Notes: a model not told the origin generated them from the sequence alone. Shown: positions 1 through 6,223, counted from the first letter of the stretch. The stretch is DNA of 6,696 nucleotides from Kiritimatiellia bacterium (GCA_017648225.1 JAGCJE010000272.1:1-6696); one strand, 5' to 3'. Numbers and translations: made by a program.

Positions 1-436
1 CGCCGCCGGGGAGGCTCGTCATGAACTTCACCATACCGTAGGACTGAACGATACACAGCACGATGGTAAGATAACGGGTGATCTGAGCGAGCTGCTGACG
101 GCCGTTCTCGCCTTCCTTCTTCAACTTCTGGAGAGACGGAATCATCGAAGAGAGGAGCTGGATCACGATCGACGCCGAAATATAAGGCCAGATGGAGAGC
201 GTACCGATCGTGCACTGCCCGAGAGCGCCGCCCGTAAAGGTGTTGAACCAGTCAAGAACGCCCCTGCCTGTGCCACTCGCGCCCTTGAACATAGCCTGCA
301 GCGCGTTCCAATCGACGCCCGGAGTCGGTACGTGTGAGACAAAACGGCAAACGGCCACAAGACCGAGAGTGATAAAAATTTTCTTACGGAGCTCCGGAAT
401 GCGGAACACGTTCGAAAAGCCTTTCATCATTGACAT
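1..436 (-). CDS. secY: Preprotein translocase subunit SecY, N-terminal part (cut by window edge)
   Basis: SecY is the channel-forming subunit of the SecYEG translocon in the inner membrane. It passes unfolded preproteins outward and membrane proteins sideways into the bilayer. The visible 145 codons begin MSMMKGFSNVFRIPELRKKI. They carry the first membrane segment ending in RFVSHVPTPGVDW (family form R-x-GSHIPTPG), then a plug-like region with TGGALGQ, then the segment WPYISASIVIQLL. The cytosolic loop SLQKLKKEGENGRQQLAQ and the next helix TRYLTIVLCIVQSYGMV follow. All are in family order and spacing, so the identification is firm; the C-terminal two thirds lie outside the window. The start is ATG at 436, chosen because TAAGGAG (454-448) lies 11 nt upstream. 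Met3 and Met4 are possible but less well placed. The gene sits 51 bp after smpB rather than after rplO, where secY usually lies, and appears to have its own promoter. Confidence 0.96.
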   Translation of the reverse strand, partial: MSMMKGFSNVFRIPELRKKIFITLGLVAVCRFVSHVPTPGVDWNALQAMFKGASGTGRGVLDWFNTFTGGALGQCTIGTLSIWPYISASIVIQLLSSMIPSLQKLKKEGENGRQQLAQITRYLTIVLCIVQSYGMVKFMTSLPGG

Positions 437-447
437 AACTGTATATT

Positions 448-454
448 CTCCTTA
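448..454 (-). promoter_or_regulatory. Shine-Dalgarno site of secY
   Basis: The minus strand reads TAAGGAG here, a near-perfect anti-16S match, 11 nt before the ATG at 436. It decides the secY start in favour of that ATG over the two in-frame ATGs just downstream. Confidence 0.75.
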
Positions 455-474
455 CTTTTGAAACTTATCGTATT

Positions 475-504
475 ATTATATCAAAAATCACATTCCTCTT
501 TCAA
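475..504 (-). promoter_or_regulatory. Predicted sigma70-type promoter for secY
   Basis: On the minus strand, TTGAAA (504-499) and TATAAT (480-475) are separated by 18 bp. The -10 box is extended (TGATATAAT). The predicted +1 is near 468, giving a leader of about 32 nt that contains the TAAGGAG site. The -35 box lies inside the 3' end of smpB. The 15 bases around the -10 box are identical to those in front of yceD. This is a prediction from consensus matching only. Confidence 0.6.
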
Positions 505-940
505 GGTCACGCTTCAACGCCTTTTTCTTAAGGGTATCGCGCTTATCATGGAGAGCCTTACCTCTGCATACGCCCAATGCGACTTTAATCCGACCGTGCT
601 TCAGGTAAACCTTCAGCGGAATAAGCGTAAGCCCTTTCGCCTCAGTCTTAAGGCGCAATTCGCGCACCTCCTTGGCGTGAACCAGGAGCTTGCGCATGCT
701 CTTCGGTTCATGATTGAATCTGTTGCCGAACTTGTAAGCCGCGATATCGGCCCCGACAAGCCAGAGTTCGTCCTTAAGAACAGCCCCGTAAGACCCTGCG
801 AGCGAAACCTCGCCGTGACGAACCGATTTAACCTCGGTTCCCGTCAAGACAATACCGCACTCGACGGTATCGAGTACGGTATAATCATGACGAGCCTTGC
901 GGTTCTCGCAGAAAACGGGATTAAACTTACCGTCAGCCAC
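488..940 (-). CDS. smpB: SsrA-binding protein SmpB
   Basis: SmpB binds the tRNA-like domain of tmRNA and delivers it to stalled ribosomes, where its C-terminal tail occupies the empty mRNA channel for trans-translation. At 150 residues it has normal family length. Visible hallmarks are ENRKARHDY (12-20), ECGIVLTGTEVKSVR (27-41), the NHEPKSMRKLLVH block (76-88) and the basic tail GKALHDKRDTLKKKALKRD (127-145). The start is GTG at 940, 5 bp after the rpoZ stop. No separate Shine-Dalgarno site is evident: an AAGGTG sequence overlaps the start itself. Translation therefore probably depends on coupling to rpoZ. No in-frame ATG lies nearby that would keep the ENRKARHDY block. Its tmRNA partner gene (ssrA) is not in the window. 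Confidence 0.97.
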   Translation of the reverse strand: MADGKFNPVFCENRKARHDYTVLDTVECGIVLTGTEVKSVRHGEVSLAGSYGAVLKDELWLVGADIAAYKFGNRFNHEPKSMRKLLVHAKEVRELRLKTEAKGLTLIPLKVYLKHGRIKVALGVCRGKALHDKRDTLKKKALKRDLERGM

Positions 941-945
941 CTTTT

Positions 946-1224
946 TCAGTCGGCAAAGAGCGAGTTAACGTTAACCTGCTTCTGGTTCCACTTGGCCTTC
1001 GCTTCCTCGGCCTTGGCGTAAGCGTCAAAATCGATTTCGGCGATAAGCTTACCTTCGGCAACTTCGCGCAGAGCGATATCGCACTTGTCTTCATCGAGCG
1101 AGGCGGGCTTTACCAGGGGCTTCGCGCCGTTAATAAGCTCACGCTCGCGCTTTGAAATGAGATTCACCAAAACGGGCGTAGACTTGATCTTCTCGTGGGC
1201 TTTTTTCAAAAGTTCGCTATTCAT
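946..1224 (-). CDS. rpoZ: DNA-directed RNA polymerase omega subunit
   Basis: Omega is the small RNA polymerase subunit that latches the beta-prime C-terminus and helps assembly of the core enzyme. The 92-residue product has the omega signature LVNLISKRERELINGAKPLV (19-38) followed by DIALREVAEGKL (49-60), then a charged Lys/Glu/Ala tail. Overall length is typical. A longer reading from TTG at 1239 exists, but GGAG (1237-1234) overlaps that codon and sits 9 nt before ATG 1224. The ATG is therefore the start, and the five extra residues are really the leader. The gene is followed 5 bp later by smpB, with which it is almost certainly co-transcribed. A promoter candidate lies in the 53-bp gap before it, so the pair may be expressed independently of the upstream genes. 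Confidence 0.93.
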   Translation of the reverse strand: MNSELLKKAHEKIKSTPVLVNLISKRERELINGAKPLVKPASLDEDKCDIALREVAEGKLIAEIDFDAYAKAEEAKAKWNQKQVNVNSLFAD

Positions 1225-1233
1225 TCGATTTTT

Positions 1234-1237
1234 CTCC
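1234..1237 (-). promoter_or_regulatory. Shine-Dalgarno site that fixes the rpoZ start
   Basis: The minus strand reads TTGGAGAAA here. GGAG lies 9 nt before ATG 1224. Because it overlaps the competing in-frame TTG codon at 1239, that TTG cannot be the start served by this site. Confidence 0.7.
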
Positions 1238-1248
1238 AATAAAATTAT

Positions 1249-1277
1249 AGTATACTAAATTAACGGCTGTTACGCAA
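1249..1277 (-). promoter_or_regulatory. Possible sigma70-type promoter for rpoZ-smpB
   Basis: On the minus strand, TTGCGT (1277-1272) and TATACT (1254-1249) are separated by 17 bp, giving a predicted +1 near 1242 and a leader of about 18 nt. An overlapping TATAAT (1249-1244) is a better -10 box by sequence, but its transcript would start at the Shine-Dalgarno site itself and it lacks a -35 box at good spacing. The -35 match is only moderate. The short AT-rich gap after the ThyX-like gene contains little else. Confidence 0.4.
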
Positions 1278-1832
1278 CTACTTGACTTCGCGATATTTCG
1301 CGAGCGCCTTCTCGTATGCGGGACTTCCGAAAAATCCGCATGTCTTGAACTCGGGGCAGAATCCGCGGTAGACGCACTCGGGGACGCAGCAGGCGGCGAC
1401 CTCGGGCTCCTTCTCGGCTATAGCGTCGACGACCGCCCGCCAGGCGGCCCGGGTCTCGGCGCTCGCCTGAGCGCAAAGACGGCGGCGAGAGATAAACATC
1501 ACGGCCTGGGCGTTCGCGAAACACTCGTGCATGACGGGAGCGTCCTGACGGTTCGCCTCGCGCTCGACACCGGTGCGGTCGGTCCGCTGGGTCGAGACAA
1601 AATGTTCGATGCCGAATTTATGGCGCACGAAATGCACCGAAACCCAATACGGCAGATCGATCCACTTCCAGTTGAAGTTCAACTTTCTGACCGGCGAATG
1701 TTCAGCCAATAAAATCCGCTTCTTCCATTTGGACGAAGGTTCCTTAGTACCCTCATCCTGACGAATCGTGGTGCGCGCGGCATCGGCCACCTCGCGCCAC
1801 GTCCCCTTGACTTTTAGAAACTTGATTTTCAT
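1278..1832 (-). CDS. Compact, Cys-rich ThyX-like (flavin-dependent thymidylate synthase family) protein
   Basis: ThyX enzymes make dTMP from dUMP using methylene-tetrahydrofolate and FAD. This 184-residue product resembles them in order: LLAEHSPVR (41-49) matches the EHs-x-x-R block. RHK at 70-72 followed by seven residues and Ser80 matches the RHR-x7-S signature with Arg replaced by Lys. NAQAVMFISRRRLCAQASAETR (from 107) parallels the family's N-x-R...R-L-x-x-AQ-x-EIR helix. It is shorter than usual ThyX, because little lies between Ser80 and that helix. It also ends in a cysteine cluster (C148, C149, C153, C159, C165) that I do not associate with classical ThyX. dTMP synthesis is plausible but unproven. 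The start is ATG 1832, where resemblance to the family begins. A 12-codon longer form from TTG 1868 overlaps the leuS stop. The gap to leuS is 32 bp. Confidence 0.72.
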   Translation of the reverse strand: MKIKFLKVKGTWREVADAARTTIRQDEGTKEPSSKWKKRILLAEHSPVRKLNFNWKWIDLPYWVSVHFVRHKFGIEHFVSTQRTDRTGVEREANRQDAPVMHECFANAQAVMFISRRRLCAQASAETRAAWRAVVDAIAEKEPEVAACCVPECVYRGFCPEFKTCGFFGSPAYEKALAKYREVK

Positions 1833-1864
1833 AAGCTTACGGCACCCTTCAGGGCAGATTATCT

Positions 1865-4438
1865 TCAACGGACGACGAAATTCACCATACGCTTGGGAAC
1901 TGCGATAACCTTGACGATCGTCTTGCCCTCGAGGAATTTCGCAACTTCGGCGTCGGCCTTGGCGGCCTCCTCCATCTCGGCGGGCGTCGCCGCGACGGCA
2001 ATCTTAACGCGGCCGCGGAGCTTGCCCATAACCTGAACGGGGATTTCGATCTCGTCCTCGACGAGCGCGGCGGGATCGTAAACGGGCCACGGCTCGTATG
2101 CGAGAGTCTTCTCGCCGCCGAGATATTCCCAGAGTTCCTCGCCGAGGTGCGGCGCAAACGGCGCGAGGCAGAGAACGAACTTCTTAAGATATTCCTTGGA
2201 GAGAGCTCCCGCCTTCGCGAAATCTTCAGCCTCGTTCATAAAGACCATCATCGCCGAAATTCCGGTATTGAACGCCATCGCCTCGAGATCGTCGCCGACC
2301 TTCTTTATCATCGCGTTCAGGCTCTTCGCCTCGGCCTTCGTCAACGCGCGATCCTCGATTTTCGACTCGGTAACGAGACGGTTGGCGCGCTTGAGGAAGC
2401 GGTGAACGCCCTCGACGCCCTTTGTGGACCAGGGCTTGACGGCCTGCAGGGGGCCCATGAACATTTCGTAAAGCCGGAGCGAGTCAGCGCCGAAATCGCG
2501 GATCACGTCGTCGGGATTGACGACGTTTCTCAAAGACTTCGACATCTTCGCGGGGAACTCGGTAAGTTCCTCCATCTCGCAGCCATCTTCGGCGCCCCAC
2601 GGCTTACCCTCGCGCCACTCTATTCTGTCCATAGGGATCAGAACGCCACGCTTCGTCTTATACGCCATACCAAGAATCATACCTTGGTTGACGAGACGCT
2701 GGAACGGCTCCTTCGTCGGAACGAGCCCGAGATCGAAGAGAACCTTATGCCAGAAACGGGCGTAAAGGAGGTGGAGAACGGCGTGCTCGGCGCCGCCGAC
2801 GTAAAGATCGACGGGAAGCCACTTCTTCAAAAGTTCTGAGTCGGCGAACGCATTGTCGTTCTCGGGATCGATATACCTTAAGTAGTACCAGCAGCTGCCG
2901 GCCCACTGGGGCATCGTGTTCGTCTCGCGGACGCCCTTCTTGCCCGTAACGGGATCGACGACGTTGAGCCATTCGGTCGCCTTGGCGAGCGGAGGCTCGC
3001 CCGTGCCCGTAGGCTTATAGTCAGCGAGTTCGGGAAGCGTAAGAGGCAGATCCTCTTCGGAAACAAGGCTCTGGGTGCCGTCTTCCCAATGAATGACGGG
3101 GAACGGCTCGCCCCAATAACGCTGGCGCGAGAAGAGCCAGTCGCGGAGCTTGTACTGCGTCTTCGCCTTGCCGACACCCTCTGTCTCGAGCCATGCGATC
3201 ATCTTCGCCTGGGCATCCTTTACGGAAAGGCCGGTAATAAAGCCAGAGTTGACCATTACACCAGAAGCGATGTCCGTAAAGGCGACATCTGCGGTGTAGG
3301 GAACTCTAGATGAGCTAGAAACACTAGATACGCTAGAATCATCCTTCGCAACGACCTGATAAATCGGAAGATCAAAAACCTTCGCGAACTCAAAGTCGCG
3401 CTCGTCGTGCGCGGGAACGGCCATAATCGCGCCCGTACCGTAAGTCGCGAGAACATAGTCGGAAATGAAAATCGGCAACTCATCGCCGTTGACGGGATTT
3501 ACGCCCGCAACGCCGTCGAGACGGACGCCTGTTTTCTCTTTGTTAAGTTCCGTACGCTCCAAATCGCTCTTGGAAGCTGCCTTTTTCTGATATTCGCGCA
3601 CAGCATCGGCGTTCTTAATCGTACCGTCGGAAAGCCACTTTTCGATAAGCTTATGCTCAGGGGAAAGCACCATGTACGTCGCACCGAAAAGCGTATCGCA
3701 GCGCGTCGTGTAAACGGTAATCGTGTCACCCGCCGCCGTGAAATCGACGAGAGCGCCGGTTGATTTCCCGATCCAGTTGCGCTGCATCTCCTTGATGCCC
3801 TCGGACCAGTCAAGCTCGTCGAGATCGTTCAAAAGTCTCTCAGCGTACTCAGTGATCTTAAGCATCCACTGGCGCATGGGCTTGCGGATCACGGGATGGT
3901 TGCCGCGCTCGGAGCGGCCGTCAATGACCTCTTCGTTCGCGAGCACCGTACCGAGAGCGGGGCACCAGTTGACCGGCACTTCGGCGACGTACGCTAGGCC
4001 CTTTTCATAAAGCTTCTCGAAAATCCACTGGGTCCACTTGTAATATTTAGGATCCGTAGTGTTGATTTCGCGGTCCCAGTCATAGCTGAAGCCGAGAGCG
4101 CGGATCTGCTCACGGAATCGGTCGACGTTTTTCTTTGTCGTGATCGCGGGGTGGGTACCCGTCTCGACGGCGTACTGTTCGGCGGGAAGACCGAACGCGT
4201 CCCAACCCATCGGATGAAGGACGTTGAAGCCCTTCATTCTCTTGTAGCGGCAGAGGATATCAGTAGCCGTATAACCCTCGGGATGGCCGACATGGAGACC
4301 GGCGCCCGACGGATACGGGAACATGTCCAGACAATAAAACTTCTCACCCTTGGCGTCGTTATCCGTCTTGAACGTCTTATTCTCAAGCCAATAACGCTGC
4401 CACTTCTTCTCTATCTGGGAAAAATTATAATCGCTCAT
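1865..4438 (-). CDS. leuS: Leucyl-tRNA synthetase
   Basis: This class I synthetase charges tRNA-Leu with leucine in the cytosol and edits mischarged products. At 857 residues it has normal bacterial length. Domains in order: Rossmann core with FPYPSGAGLHVGHPEGY (HIGH motif H49-V-G-H52), a zinc-domain-like WCPALGTVLANEEV (158-171), and the CP1 editing domain from about 225 to 425. The editing domain contains TTRCDT (244-249) and GTGAIMAVPAHDERD (334-348, with the conserved editing Asp in HDERD). The core resumes with RDWLFSRQRYWGEP (432-445) and the KMSKS loop (631-635). The anticodon-binding helical domain (about 670-790) and the C-terminal tRNA-binding domain follow. A Ser-rich stretch at 368-377, encoded by a 9-bp tandem repeat, interrupts a variable loop of the editing domain. 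ATG 4438 overlaps the plsX stop by 1 nt (TAATGA), and GAGGA lies 12 nt upstream, so translation is probably coupled. Confidence 0.98.
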   Translation of the reverse strand: MSDYNFSQIEKKWQRYWLENKTFKTDNDAKGEKFYCLDMFPYPSGAGLHVGHPEGYTATDILCRYKRMKGFNVLHPMGWDAFGLPAEQYAVETGTHPAITTKKNVDRFREQIRALGFSYDWDREINTTDPKYYKWTQWIFEKLYEKGLAYVAEVPVNWCPALGTVLANEEVIDGRSERGNHPVIRKPMRQWMLKITEYAERLLNDLDELDWSEGIKEMQRNWIGKSTGALVDFTAAGDTITVYTTRCDTLFGATYMVLSPEHKLIEKWLSDGTIKNADAVREYQKKAASKSDLERTELNKEKTGVRLDGVAGVNPVNGDELPIFISDYVLATYGTGAIMAVPAHDERDFEFAKVFDLPIYQVVAKDDSSVSSVSSSSRVPYTADVAFTDIASGVMVNSGFITGLSVKDAQAKMIAWLETEGVGKAKTQYKLRDWLFSRQRYWGEPFPVIHWEDGTQSLVSEEDLPLTLPELADYKPTGTGEPPLAKATEWLNVVDPVTGKKGVRETNTMPQWAGSCWYYLRYIDPENDNAFADSELLKKWLPVDLYVGGAEHAVLHLLYARFWHKVLFDLGLVPTKEPFQRLVNQGMILGMAYKTKRGVLIPMDRIEWREGKPWGAEDGCEMEELTEFPAKMSKSLRNVVNPDDVIRDFGADSLRLYEMFMGPLQAVKPWSTKGVEGVHRFLKRANRLVTESKIEDRALTKAEAKSLNAMIKKVGDDLEAMAFNTGISAMMVFMNEAEDFAKAGALSKEYLKKFVLCLAPFAPHLGEELWEYLGGEKTLAYEPWPVYDPAALVEDEIEIPVQVMGKLRGRVKIAVAATPAEMEEAAKADAEVAKFLEGKTIVKVIAVPKRMVNFVVR
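3302..3337 (-). repeat. Four tandem 9-bp CTAG-containing units inside leuS
   Basis: On the minus strand four units of the form TCTAG-N4 follow each other without a gap: TCTAGCGTA, TCTAGTGTT, TCTAGCTCA, TCTAGAGTT. The constant part is TCTAG; the other four bases vary. Each unit is three codons, so the frame is kept, giving Ser-Ser-Val, Ser-Ser-Val, Ser-Ser-Ser, Ser-Arg-Val (residues 368-379). By eye I found only about three other CTAG tetranucleotides in the whole window, so the clustering is striking. The repeat falls in a loop of the CP1 editing domain. Confidence 0.85.
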
Positions 4439-5490
4439 TACTGCAACCGATCCTCGGCATGGGCGGCGATGGCTTTTTCGATAAGCCCGGTAACGTCGTT
4501 TCTCGCCGCGGACACGCCGGTCTTGATTGCATAATAAATACCCTTATGGGTAGAATTTCCGTGGGTGATGATAACCGCTCTCGGTACGCCCAACAGCGGT
4601 GCGCCGCCGTAAACCTCTGGATCCATCTGCTTTTTAAGCGAGTTGAAAGCAGGTTTGAGCATAAGCGCGCATATCTTGCGGAAAAAGCTCTTCTTCAATT
4701 CTGTCTTAAGCCAACCGCCGATGGCCTTGGCGACCGATTCAACAGTTTTTAAAACGACGTTGCCGACAAAACCGTCCGCCACGGCGACATCGAGATTTCC
4801 ACCGCAAATGTCGTGACCTTCGACATTGCCGACGAAATTGATATCTTTTATCTTCTGAAGCAAAGGATTCGTCTCGTGGATAAGTTCGTTACCCTTGCAT
4901 TCTTCTGATCCAATTGAAAGAAGACCTACAGAAGGACTTTCACGTCTGAGAACCGTCTTGGAGTAGACGCTGCCCATTATAGCGAACTGTGCGAGCCACT
5001 CTGGATGGCAGTCCATGTTGGCGCCGGCATCAAGCAGCAAAAGCGGGCGGCTCGGCGACTTCGTAGGCAACACCATCGCGATCGCCGGGCGCTTAACGCC
5101 AGGGATACGACCGAGGTTTAAAATAGCGCTTGTCGCAACCGCTCCGGAATTTCCCGCCGAAACAAAAGCGTCGGCCTTACCTTCCTTCACAAGCCGCATC
5201 GCGACATTGATCGAGCAGTCCTTCTTTTTACGAACGGCTTCAACGGGAACATCATCCATCTCCACCTGATCGGGAGCGTGAACAATCTCCAACCTGCCGC
5301 TCGAAACGGCCTGATGATACATGGCCTTGCGGTTTTTGGCAAAACGGGCGACTTCTTTCTGAATAGCCTCGGAATTGCCGACAAGAAGAACACTGACGTC
5401 ATCAAGACTGCATACGGCCTCGATGGCGCCCACGATAATCTGCTTAGGGGCGTAATCGCCCCCCATCGCATCAAGAGCTACCCGCGTCAT
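4438..5490 (-). CDS. plsX: Phosphate acyltransferase PlsX
   Basis: PlsX converts acyl-ACP and phosphate to acyl-phosphate, the donor for PlsY in the first step of phospholipid synthesis. It is a peripheral membrane enzyme. The 350-residue product has the usual length and motifs: DAMGGD (7-12), SAGNSGA (111-117), LLLDAGAN (151-158), GNVEGHDI (221-228), DGFVGNVVLKT (239-249), YGGAPLLGV (294-302) and HGNS (310-313). The start is ATG 5490, with a weak TAGG site 7 nt upstream. It follows rpmF by 28 bp, the classical rpmF-plsX order. In many bacteria fabH or other fab genes come next, but here leuS does, sharing one base with the plsX stop. Residues outside the motifs look ordinary. Confidence 0.98.
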   Translation of the reverse strand: MTRVALDAMGGDYAPKQIIVGAIEAVCSLDDVSVLLVGNSEAIQKEVARFAKNRKAMYHQAVSSGRLEIVHAPDQVEMDDVPVEAVRKKKDCSINVAMRLVKEGKADAFVSAGNSGAVATSAILNLGRIPGVKRPAIAMVLPTKSPSRPLLLLDAGANMDCHPEWLAQFAIMGSVYSKTVLRRESPSVGLLSIGSEECKGNELIHETNPLLQKIKDINFVGNVEGHDICGGNLDVAVADGFVGNVVLKTVESVAKAIGGWLKTELKKSFFRKICALMLKPAFNSLKKQMDPEVYGGAPLLGVPRAVIITHGNSTHKGIYYAIKTGVSAARNDVTGLIEKAIAAHAEDRLQ

Positions 5491-5518
5491 AGGAAAACCT
5501 ATTACGGAGAAATACCGC

Positions 5519-5698
5519 TTATTCAGCGGAGATTACCTTGCGGCCTTTATACGTGCCGCACTTCGGGCACACGCGGTGCGAACGCTTCGCCGCGCCGCAC
5601 TCGGGGCACGTTGAAACAGATGCGAGGATGGGCTTCTCGAGGGAAGCGACACGCTGACGCTTGCGCATTTTCGAAACACGGTTCTTAGGGCTAGCCAT
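5519..5698 (-). CDS. rpmF: 50S ribosomal protein L32
   Basis: L32 is a small zinc-ribbon protein of the large ribosomal subunit. The 59-residue product starts MASPKNRVSKMRKRQR, close to the family's M-A-x-P-K-x-R-x-S-x-x-R-x-x-x-R start. It carries two cysteine pairs, CPECG (31-35) and CPKCG (44-48), with HRVC just before the second. This is the four-Cys, zinc-binding form of the protein. The start is ATG 5698, with AGGAG (5711-5707) 8 nt upstream. The gene lies 28 bp from yceD and 28 bp from plsX, the conserved yceD-rpmF-plsX arrangement. Confidence 0.98.
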   Translation of the reverse strand: MASPKNRVSKMRKRQRVASLEKPILASVSTCPECGAAKRSHRVCPKCGTYKGRKVISAE

Positions 5699-5706
5699 TT
5701 CTTTTT

Positions 5707-5711
5707 CTCCT
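5707..5711 (-). promoter_or_regulatory. Shine-Dalgarno site of rpmF
   Basis: The minus strand reads AGGAG 8 nt before the rpmF ATG, an ideal position. It confirms the start of this very short gene. Confidence 0.75.
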
Positions 5712-5726
5712 TTTCTCTACTGTATC

Positions 5727-6170
5727 TCACTCAACCTTCAATCCGTCGAGCGCGCTCCATCGATCGTCCGCCACATTTGAGGCGTTTTGTATGATCCCAG
5801 GACACGATTCATCACACAACGGGAATGTCGGTAAAGCGAGTATTATACACTCTCTTGCTTCATCGGTCAAATCGGCGAACTGATCCTTGGCAGAAACTTC
5901 AACCGAAACAATGAAATCTTCGACCTTTACGGTAGTATCGAAATCCTTGCCGCAACGCGAGCAGACAAGGTCAAAATCCTGCTCTAAACGGCCTTTTATT
6001 AAAAGTTCCGTACCGAAAAGCTGAGCGAAGATACTGTATCTCATAGGCGCGAAAGACTTGACGAACTCTTCATCGAGATCGACAATGTCTACTTCGCCCT
6101 CAAGACGCTCGCCACCCTCGTCGAGTCTAGCGACGTCTATCAGAAATCTTTCTTCACTTTTCGAATTCAT
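5727..6170 (-). CDS. yceD: YceD/DUF177 family protein
   Basis: DUF177 proteins are almost always encoded just before rpmF. In bacteria and plants they have been linked to 23S rRNA accumulation or large-subunit assembly, though the exact mechanism is unsettled. Counted from ATG 6170 the product has 147 residues. It shows the family core FDLVCSRCGKDFDTTV, the later CDESCPG motif and the closing DDRWSALDGLK. Most DUF177 proteins follow the second cysteine pair with another CxxCG. Here that stretch reads GIIQNASN, so only four cysteines remain at the two sites. An in-frame ATG at 6176 would add two residues, but it abuts the TATAAT box. The predicted +1 is exactly the A of ATG 6170, so the shorter form is preferred. 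No usable Shine-Dalgarno site is present for either ATG. Confidence 0.9.
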   Translation of the reverse strand: MNSKSEERFLIDVARLDEGGERLEGEVDIVDLDEEFVKSFAPMRYSIFAQLFGTELLIKGRLEQDFDLVCSRCGKDFDTTVKVEDFIVSVEVSAKDQFADLTDEARECIILALPTFPLCDESCPGIIQNASNVADDRWSALDGLKVE

Positions 6171-6176
6171 AGGCAT

Positions 6177-6206
6177 ATTATATCAAAAATTCCCTCATTA
6201 CAGCAA
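6177..6206 (-). promoter_or_regulatory. Predicted promoter of the yceD-rpmF-plsX-leuS unit
   Basis: On the minus strand, TATAAT (6182-6177), extended to TGATATAAT, is preceded 18 bp upstream by TTGCTG (6206-6201). With the -10 box ending at -7, +1 falls on 6170, the first base of an in-frame ATG, which predicts a leaderless transcript. The 15 bases ATTTTTGATATAATA also stand in front of secY. The -35 match is weak (three of six). Confidence 0.6.
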
Positions 6207-6223
6207 TACAGCGACATTTTTAC

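Noticed and set aside
458..1021. A 187-codon plus-strand reading frame
   Set aside because: It is the antisense of smpB and the end of rpoZ, both of which have clear family motifs. Its own product resembles nothing.
1224..1239. TTG start at 1239 giving a 97-residue omega subunit
   Set aside because: The Shine-Dalgarno GGAG overlaps this codon. The ATG at 1224 is at proper distance and matches family N-termini.
1261..1274. Short inverted repeat TAACGGCTGTTA after the ThyX-like gene as a terminator
   Set aside because: The stem is only four base pairs with no GC core and no following T run, so it would not terminate transcription.
1832..1868. TTG start at 1868 giving a 196-residue ThyX-like protein
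   Set aside because: The extra 12 residues have no family resemblance, the start overlaps the leuS stop, and the ATG at 1832 matches where similarity begins. The case is not absolute, since the Shine-Dalgarno-like GAAGGG is 12 nt from that ATG.
2147..2839. A 230-codon plus-strand reading frame
   Set aside because: It lies wholly antisense to leuS, has no Shine-Dalgarno site or promoter, and its composition is that of a shadow frame.
3691..3710. TTRCDT in place of TTRPDT in the LeuRS editing domain
   Set aside because: I recall the same Cys variant in other bacterial LeuRS sequences, and the catalytic Asp in HDERD is intact, so it does not indicate loss of editing.
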